Shown here in pieces: positions 5,743 through 10,587 of a stretch of DNA of 10,587 bases; the first letter of the stretch is position 1, and each line of letters opens with the position of its first letter. This stretch comes from Armatimonadota bacterium (GTDB lineage Bacteria; Armatimonadota; UBA10988). A program made the translations under genes and the position numbers. The stretch is taken from positions 1 through 10,587 of the forward strand of contig JACPDV010000453.1 in the NCBI GenBank assembly GCA_016183835.1. The letters run 5' to 3'. The notes beneath the pieces are model-generated. The model was given only the letters and a program-made list of their open reading frames with translations, searched no databases and had not been told where the DNA came from.

Positions 5743-7107
5743 TTGCAGTACACCACCACCTACCGCCGCGCCAGCACCGTGGCGGCGGTCGCCGGGCTGT
5801 GGCAGGTCTTCCTCGCCGCGCTGCAGCGGGAGGAGACGAAGCCGGCACCAAAACCGTGGCTCTTCCGCGGCATGCTGGCCCAGCCGCTGATCTTTCGCGA
5901 CGGGCTGCTGACGCTCCGCGAGGTGGTCGCCGCCCGCTTCTACCGGCCCGATCTGTGGCGGCTCCTCGACCCCGTGGTGACCACCGAGGAGGAGTGGGTC
6001 AGGCTGGAGTGCTTCTCGAGCTGCGCCGGGGTCTACACGCGGGTGGACCTGCGGCCCGACGTGTTCGAGAGCGGCGATCTGGGCGGCGAGGGCACCACCA
6101 ACGTAGAGTTCGGGGCCGACTTCGCGGCCCAGCTCAGCCGGCTGCGGCCGGGGCGCGAGTCGGCGTTCGAGGTCTCCGAGGAATGCGTGGCGCTGGCCGG
6201 CGAGACCGGCACGGCGGTGGAGCGCAAGGTGGACCTGCCCGAGCGCTGGCTCCGCGGGTTCCTGCAGGTGCAGGCCATCCAACGCGCCTCTGAGCCGCGC
6301 TTCGAGCTCGCCGCCGGTCCGGCGCGGCAGCTCCTCAGCGCGCTCCCCGGGACGGGCGCCCCGGTTTATGCCACGGCGGCCGGGCAGGTGCTGGCCAACC
6401 CGGGCCGGGCCGCCGCGCTGGGCGTCGGCGGGCTCCACCGGCTCAAGCTCCTCTGCCGCATGGCGCCCCACGTGCAGCGGCTGCAAGTCTGGGCGGTGGC
6501 GGACCACGCGCCGAGCTTCTGGGTCGCCGACCTGGGCGCCGCGCGCGTGACCATGGGGCTGTCAAGTGCCACCAACCAGGGCTTCTCGGGCGACGGCGAG
6601 GCGCTGCGCAGCGCCCGGCGCGAGCTGGACGAGGTGCTGGTGGCCTGCGCCCGCCATCTCCTGGGCTCCGGCCGGCGATTCACGACAGCCGAGCTGGCGG
6701 AGGAGCTCGACGTGCCGGCAGCCACCGCCGGGCAGCTCGTCGACCTTTTCAGTGAGCAGGGACTGCTGGGTTACGACCTGCCGGAAGGGCGGTTCTACCC
6801 GCGTGCCCTGCCGTACGTCACGCGCACGGGCTTCGTGGCGCAGCCGCGCGACGTCAACGCCCGGCGGCTCCTGGCCGCAGGCCGCGCGGAGGTGGAGGCG
6901 GTCACGCCCGTGGCGGGCGGACGGCAGCTCGTCGGCTGGGTGAAGGGCGACACGGCGACGTACCGGGTGAAGGTGACGGTGGATCCGGAGGGCACGATCC
7001 TTGACGGCGACTGCACCTGCCGGTGGATCCTCGACCACGGCATGCAGCGCGGGCCGTGCAAGCACATCCTGGCGCTGCGGCTGGCGGGGGACGAGCATGG
7101 CGAGTGA
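5743..7107 (+). CDS. SWIM zinc-finger protein with winged-helix-like domain
   Basis: Protein of 454 residues with a SWIM zinc finger (C-x-C-x12-C-x-H) at its C-terminus: C424 and C426 in CTC, then C439 and H441 in GPCKHILAL. SWIM fingers bind zinc and serve nucleic-acid or protein contacts. Residues about 310-360 (RRFTTAELAEELDVP, then a second helix and GLLGYDLPEGRFYPRALPY) look like a winged helix-turn-helix. Residues 385-425 are a beta-rich lead-in typical of SWIM proteins (VGWVKGDTATYRVKVTVD). The first 300 residues match no domain I recognise and hold no evident enzyme motif or membrane segment. The TTG start is chosen for its strong ribosome binding site. The 3' end overlaps the next gene by 11 nt, so the two are probably translated together and may form a complex. 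The SWIM motif is certain; the function is not known. Confidence 0.85.
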   Translation: MQYTTTYRRASTVAAVAGLWQVFLAALQREETKPAPKPWLFRGMLAQPLIFRDGLLTLREVVAARFYRPDLWRLLDPVVTTEEEWVRLECFSSCAGVYTRVDLRPDVFESGDLGGEGTTNVEFGADFAAQLSRLRPGRESAFEVSEECVALAGETGTAVERKVDLPERWLRGFLQVQAIQRASEPRFELAAGPARQLLSALPGTGAPVYATAAGQVLANPGRAAALGVGGLHRLKLLCRMAPHVQRLQVWAVADHAPSFWVADLGAARVTMGLSSATNQGFSGDGEALRSARRELDEVLVACARHLLGSGRRFTTAELAEELDVPAATAGQLVDLFSEQGLLGYDLPEGRFYPRALPYVTRTGFVAQPRDVNARRLLAAGRAEVEAVTPVAGGRQLVGWVKGDTATYRVKVTVDPEGTILDGDCTCRWILDHGMQRGPCKHILALRLAGDEHGE

Positions 7108-7744
7108 CCTTCAGCAGCTTGCCGAGCGGCTCCGCAGAGCGGCCGAGGCCGGTGACTGCGACTCGGTGGCGCCGGCGCTGGAGGGGCTGGACGAGGACGA
7201 TCGCGCCGAGCTGCGGCGGCAGGTGGGCGAGGCGGTGCGCGGGCTCCTCCACCAACGGGCGGAGGCGCTGCGCATGCCCACGCCGGCGAGCACGCTCGGC
7301 GACCAACTGACGCAGTTACGTCGCTGGGCGGAGCTATCGAGACACACCTCCGAGTGGACGCTCTCGGCGACCGCCTGCCGGCTGGTGATGGTGGGCGTCG
7401 GGCACAGTCGGGAGGTCGAGTCCGCCCTGTTCAACGCCCGCCTCCCGCTGTCCGTGAGCTGGGGTCCGCAGCGCGACTGGCATCGGGGATACAGCTACCA
7501 CGCCGGCCTGCTGGTGCTCGCCCGGGAGGTGCCGTGGCGCAACGAGGTGCTGCTCCGGATCCTCACCGAGGCGGGTCGCGGCTGGATCGGCGACAGCCTC
7601 CGTCCCGGCCGGCTGACCCTTGGGCTGGAGCTGCTCCGGCGCTGCGTCCTGAGCCCGGAGGAGGCGCTCGCGCCGCTGGCGGCGCTGGCGGCCACCTTCA
7701 GCCTCGCGCTGCTGGACTGGGACGACCCGTGGGTGCTCGCGGGC
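7097..7744 (+). CDS. DUF6493-like helical repeat protein, N-terminal part (frameshifted)
   Basis: First 216 residues of a large alpha-helical protein whose frame breaks near 7742-7745. The ATG at 7097 overlaps the SWIM gene's end by 11 nt; upstream GGGGGA is a modest ribosome binding site. The segment is rich in Leu/Ala/Arg helices (DLQQLAERLRRAAEAGD at 4-20; PWRNEVLLRILTEAGRGWI at 146-164) and has no catalytic motif that I can see. After WDDPWVLAG the same frame stays open to 8230 but turns into Arg/Gly/Pro-rich sequence typical of an out-of-frame reading, while the frame one base later continues a sensible protein (AVDLVAAPTARAA). Dropping one base from the GGG at 7741-7743 restores a continuous protein of about 904 residues. 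The cause is either a sequencing indel or a true mutation. Resemblance to DUF6493 proteins is from memory, not a search. Confidence 0.7.
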
Positions 7745-7754
7745 TGTCGACCTC

Positions 7755-9812
7755 GTGGCGGCCCCCACGGCCCGCGCCGCGACGGTCGGGCTCAACGCCG
7801 CCAAGCGTCTCCGGCGCCGGAACGCCGTGGCCGGCGAGGAGCTGATCCCGGTGCTCGGCGTGGCGGTGGGCGGGTCCACGCAGCAGCTCGCCAAGGGTGC
7901 GGTGGGGCTGCTCCGCGAGGTGGCCAAGGTGGAGCCGGTGTGCCGCGGCGAGGCGCTGGCGTCGGCGCTGGGCGCGCTGTCACACCCCAAGGCGCCGGTG
8001 GCCGAGGCGGTGGCCGCGTGGCTCGAGACGGACACCTGGTGGCGCGGCGAGGCGGAGCTGCGCGAGGCGGTGCAGGTTGCCATGGCCGGGGCCGCGCCGG
8101 CGATCGCAGCCCGGCTGGGGGCCCTGCTCGGCGAGCCGGCGGAGGCCCCCGCGGTCACCGCGGAAGCGGGCCAGGACGCGCTGCCGGCGCTGCGCGAGCG
8201 GCTGGCGGCGACGCAGGCGGCCGAGCGTGACCCGCGACGGCGCGACTGGCTGGCCGCCTGCCTGGCAGCGCTCGACGGCGGGCCGGTGCCGGAGCCGCTG
8301 GATCCCGTGCCGACCGACGAGCTGTGGCGCACGGAGCCGGCGTTCGAGCCGCCCGAGTCGGCCGAGCAGGTCGCGCGGCTGATGTTGGTGCCCGAGCGTC
8401 TGTTCCAGGACCGCCTCCAGGACCGCCTGGCGCAGGAGCAGGTGCTGGCGGGCGTGCGGCTGCACTCGGCGGGCGCCGAGGCGGAGTCGCTCCGCCGCGT
8501 GCTCGACCCGGTGCTCGACGACGACAAGGTGGGACCCCTGGCGTGGACCTGGGTCACCCGGAAGGCGCCTGACCCGCTGCCACTCCCACGCTCTCCGTAT
8601 GCCTGGGAGTACCGGCGGATGGCGGCTATCGAGGCGCTGCTGCGGGGCGACCGCGAGCCGCCGCTTGGCACGCCCACTAGCGCCTCGGGCTGGCTGGATC
8701 CTGAGGTGTTCGCCGAGCGCCTGCTGCGCCGCAGCGAGGTGACCGGGTATGAGCTGTTCGAGCTGTCTTCCGCCCTCTACCGCCTGGCGCCGAGCGGCCG
8801 AGAGGCCGCCTGGGGACGACTGGCGGGCACGGTCCGCAGGTTCGGCACGCGAATCGCCCTGGCGCTCCACACGGCGCTGTGCCCGGCGCAGTCGGCCCTG
8901 CCGGCCGGGCTCAAGCTGCGCGCCCTGGTGACCGCCTCGCCGGGTCCCCTCTGGCTGCGGCTGTTGGTGGCGGCGCTGTGGTGCCGCGACAGCAGCGCCT
9001 CGCCGCAGCTCGGGCCGGTCCTCACCCAGCGCGTGAAGCTGACGCTCGGTGGCGGGTATCTGGGCGATGGCCTCTGGCACTTCGGCCTCCTGCCGGACCG
9101 GGTGCTGGCGCCGGGGTCCAACGTGACCTGGCCGATGTCCTTCGGCCCGCTGGTGGCCTTCCTCGCGCCGGCCCTGGCGCAGCCGCTGCTGGAGCGGCAC
9201 GTGACCCACGCGGTCCGGAAGCTCGCCGGGTGGGAACAGCTCTCGGCGGCCCTGGTGCTGCGCCTGGCCCAGCGCCCGCAAGTGGCCCTCCGGCCGTTGC
9301 TCCCGGGGCTGGTGGACCAGCTCGACCACGGCCAACCCGACGGTCCGCCGGCCCTCGCCGAGCTTCTCGCCACGGGTCTGGCCGACACTCGGCTGCGCTC
9401 AACCGATGTGGCACCGGCGCTGTCGGCACGCCTGGCGACCCGCTCGGCCAAGCCCGCGCAGGCGCTTCAGGTACTCATTCAGCTTCAGGCCGAACCCGGC
9501 GGATCCGACCTGGCGGCGGTGTGCCTCGAAGCGGCGGTGGCCACGGGTCTGGGCGACCTGACCGGCGCCCAGCGAGTGCAGATCCTGGAGACGCTGCTCA
9601 CCGTGCGGGGCGAGCTCGGCCGGCCCGTGGAGGATCCCGGCGCCCTGGCGGCCCTGCGCGACATGGCTGCGGCGAAGGGCAGCACCCGGACCACGCAACT
9701 CGCCAAGCAGTTGCTCGCCCTCGCGGGCAAGGAGGGCGCGACCTCCCGGCAGCGCTGCGCGGCGCAGGACGTGGAGGCGGCGTGGCGGGCGTCGCGGGGG
9801 CTGCCGTCGTGA
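7755..9812 (+). CDS. DUF6493-like helical repeat protein, main C-terminal part
   Basis: Continuation of the gene begun at 7097, one frame over. GTG at 7755 is the first formal start here but has no ribosome binding site, so it is more likely an internal codon of a frameshifted gene; the homologous frame already makes sense from about 7743. The 685 residues are almost wholly helical, with HEAT/ARM-like repeats near the start (VGLLREVAKVEPVCRGEALA) and again at the end (QVLIQLQAEPGGSDLAAVCL). A segment LGTPTSASGWLDPEVFAERL (8665-8724) recalls the TPTHxxGWIDPEVLVERL-like stretch I associate with DUF6493/DUF7824 proteins. No nuclease, ATPase or protease motif is visible, so a scaffold or partner-binding role for the SWIM protein is a reasonable inference. 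A 12-bp tandem duplication lies at 8405-8428. The stop overlaps the DUF1287 gene by 4 nt. Confidence 0.75.
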   Translation: MAAPTARAATVGLNAAKRLRRRNAVAGEELIPVLGVAVGGSTQQLAKGAVGLLREVAKVEPVCRGEALASALGALSHPKAPVAEAVAAWLETDTWWRGEAELREAVQVAMAGAAPAIAARLGALLGEPAEAPAVTAEAGQDALPALRERLAATQAAERDPRRRDWLAACLAALDGGPVPEPLDPVPTDELWRTEPAFEPPESAEQVARLMLVPERLFQDRLQDRLAQEQVLAGVRLHSAGAEAESLRRVLDPVLDDDKVGPLAWTWVTRKAPDPLPLPRSPYAWEYRRMAAIEALLRGDREPPLGTPTSASGWLDPEVFAERLLRRSEVTGYELFELSSALYRLAPSGREAAWGRLAGTVRRFGTRIALALHTALCPAQSALPAGLKLRALVTASPGPLWLRLLVAALWCRDSSASPQLGPVLTQRVKLTLGGGYLGDGLWHFGLLPDRVLAPGSNVTWPMSFGPLVAFLAPALAQPLLERHVTHAVRKLAGWEQLSAALVLRLAQRPQVALRPLLPGLVDQLDHGQPDGPPALAELLATGLADTRLRSTDVAPALSARLATRSAKPAQALQVLIQLQAEPGGSDLAAVCLEAAVATGLGDLTGAQRVQILETLLTVRGELGRPVEDPGALAALRDMAAAKGSTRTTQLAKQLLALAGKEGATSRQRCAAQDVEAAWRASRGLPS
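8405..8428. repeat. 12-bp perfect tandem duplication in the helical repeat gene
   Basis: Two identical 12-nt units (ccaggaccgcct) lie head to tail in frame and give the protein sequence FQDRLQDRLAQEQ. It adds about one helical turn and leaves the frame intact. It appears to be a recent slippage event. Confidence 0.85.
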
Positions 9813-10444
9813 CCCGCCGGATGGTCCTGGTGCTGCTGATGGCCGCCTGCTTCGCGCTCGGAGTCTGGCTGGGCGTCCGGGAGCGACCGGTGGAGACGGA
9901 GACCATCGCGCGCCTCGACCCGCCGCGCCCCGCCGGCTTCGGCGAGCGCCTGGCGCGGGCCGCCGAGGAGCTGACCCACACCGCCGTCACCTACGATGCC
10001 GCCTACGTCAAGCTGCCCTACCCCGGCGGCGACGTGCCCGCCGACCGCGGCGTCTGCGCCGACCTGGTGATCCGCGCCTACCGCAAGCTGGACATCGATC
10101 TGCAGGTGAAGGTGCACGAGGACATGCTCGCCCACCGCAGCGCCTACCCCGACACGGCGCGGCCGGACGCGAGCATCGATCACCGGCGCGTCTGGAACCT
10201 GGCCGCCTGGTTCAAGCGCCACGGCACCACGCTGCCGTGCTCCTACCGGCCCGAGGACTACCACCCCGGCGACATCGTGGTCTGGCGCTTGCCCAGCGGG
10301 CAGGGGCACATCGGCATCGTCGCGAGCCAACGCTCCGCCGACGGCAGGCGCCCGCTGGTGGTGCAGAACGTGGGCTACGGGCAGAACCTCGACGACGCGC
10401 TGCTCCTCTGGCCGCACGTCGGGCACTACCGCTACGGCGGCTGA
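9809..10444 (+). CDS. DUF1287 protein, membrane-anchored, NlpC/papain-like fold
   Basis: Protein of 211 residues with a hydrophobic N-terminal segment (5-22), probably a signal peptide or anchor that places the domain outside the inner membrane. The DUF1287 domain fills 45-211: TYDAAYVKLPYPGGDVP (61-77), RGVCADLVIRAYR (80-92), IDHRRVWNLAAWF (123-135), YHPGDIVVWRLP (151-162), GHIGIV (166-171), VQNVGYG (185-191) and GHYRY (205-209). The family belongs to the cysteine-peptidase-like superfamily; C83, H167 and N187 are placed as a Cys-His-Asn set and would suit cell-wall or amide hydrolysis, though the activity is unproven. The GTG start at 9809 overlaps the previous stop (GTGA); ATG at 9821 is an alternative. 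LMAAC is only a poor lipobox, so I do not call a lipoprotein. Coupling to the SWIM/helical pair may be functional or just compact packing. Confidence 0.88.
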   Translation: MTRRMVLVLLMAACFALGVWLGVRERPVETETIARLDPPRPAGFGERLARAAEELTHTAVTYDAAYVKLPYPGGDVPADRGVCADLVIRAYRKLDIDLQVKVHEDMLAHRSAYPDTARPDASIDHRRVWNLAAWFKRHGTTLPCSYRPEDYHPGDIVVWRLPSGQGHIGIVASQRSADGRRPLVVQNVGYGQNLDDALLLWPHVGHYRYGG

Positions 10445-10456
10445 GCGCGCCCCGAC

Positions 10457-10587
10457 TCACGCCGCGGGAAGGTCGGCAGCCGGCGAGAGACGGACCGCGG
10501 AGCTCGGGTCGCGGTGCAACAGCAGGTAGGCAGCCGGCAGCACCAGCAGAGTCAGGGGCAGGGAGAACACCAGCCCGCCGGTGAGCA
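10457..10587 (-). CDS. RND-superfamily efflux transporter, C-terminal end (partial)
   Basis: The last 42 residues and stop (TGA at 10459-10457) of a gene entering from the right edge. It reads LTGGLVFSLPLTLLVLPAAY and then a polar tail RDPSSAVRLSP ending in AA. The GGLxxSxxLTLxVLPxxY pattern is the last membrane helix of RND pumps such as the CzcA/CusA and AcrB groups. Which group it belongs to cannot be told from this fragment. It converges on the DUF1287 gene with 12 nt between the stops and no room for a terminator. Confidence 0.7.
   Translation of the reverse strand, partial: LTGGLVFSLPLTLLVLPAAYLLLHRDPSSAVRLSPAADLPAA

Noticed and set aside
7745..8230. Continuation of the N-terminal helical protein frame to 8230
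   Set aside because: Its composition switches abruptly to Arg/Gly/Ala and it overlaps the convincing frame of 7755-9812; it is explained by a frameshift.
8879..9808. Upstream extension of the DUF1287 frame
   Set aside because: It lies inside the helical protein gene, has an out-of-frame composition, and the family match starts only after the GTG at 9809.
9821..9862. Lipoprotein signal (LMAAC) in the DUF1287 protein
   Set aside because: The hydrophobic stretch before the Cys is short, the -3 residue is Met, and hydrophobic sequence continues after the Cys, as in an anchor.
1..10587. CRISPR array, tRNA/rRNA genes, insertion sequence or integrase
   Set aside because: No regularly spaced repeats, no recognisable RNA gene and no transposase or recombinase motif were found by reading both strands.

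Overview
The window is GC-rich DNA, roughly 70% G+C by eye, with tightly packed, often overlapping genes and frequent GTG/TTG starts. It looks chromosomal: no transposase, integrase, phage gene, CRISPR array, tRNA or rRNA was seen. Type IV pilus ATPases, MltG and the end of an RND efflux pump point to a Gram-negative-type, GC-rich bacterium. Gemmatimonadota or a myxobacterium-like lineage would fit, but the lineage is a guess.

Left half, minus strand (1-5626), read from high to low coordinates: mltG (septal peptidoglycan transglycosylase), yqeG-type HAD phosphatase, aroE (shikimate dehydrogenase), pilB (pilus extension ATPase) and pilT (pilus retraction ATPase, running off the left edge). mltG and yqeG overlap by 4 nt, and yqeG and aroE are 1 nt apart, so these three look like one transcript from an extended -10 promoter near 5670. 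pilB has its own sigma70-type promoter (TTGACA, 18-nt spacer, TAGAGT) just after aroE, and pilT follows 87 nt later.

Right half, plus strand (5743-10444): a SWIM zinc-finger protein with a probable winged helix, then a large alpha-helical repeat protein of about 900 residues (DUF6493-like), broken in this sequence by a +1 frameshift near 7742-7745, then a membrane-anchored DUF1287 protein with a papain/NlpC-like fold. The three genes overlap end to start (11 nt and 4 nt) and look co-translated. This set is the least understood part of the window. Its function is not known to me, and it is the best candidate for an undescribed module.

Right edge, minus strand (10457-10587): the last residues of an RND-superfamily efflux transporter, convergent with the DUF1287 gene across 12 nt. 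No stretch over 300 bases lacks a gene. The largest gaps are 3065-3193 (pilB leader and promoter) and 5627-5742 (divergent promoter region).
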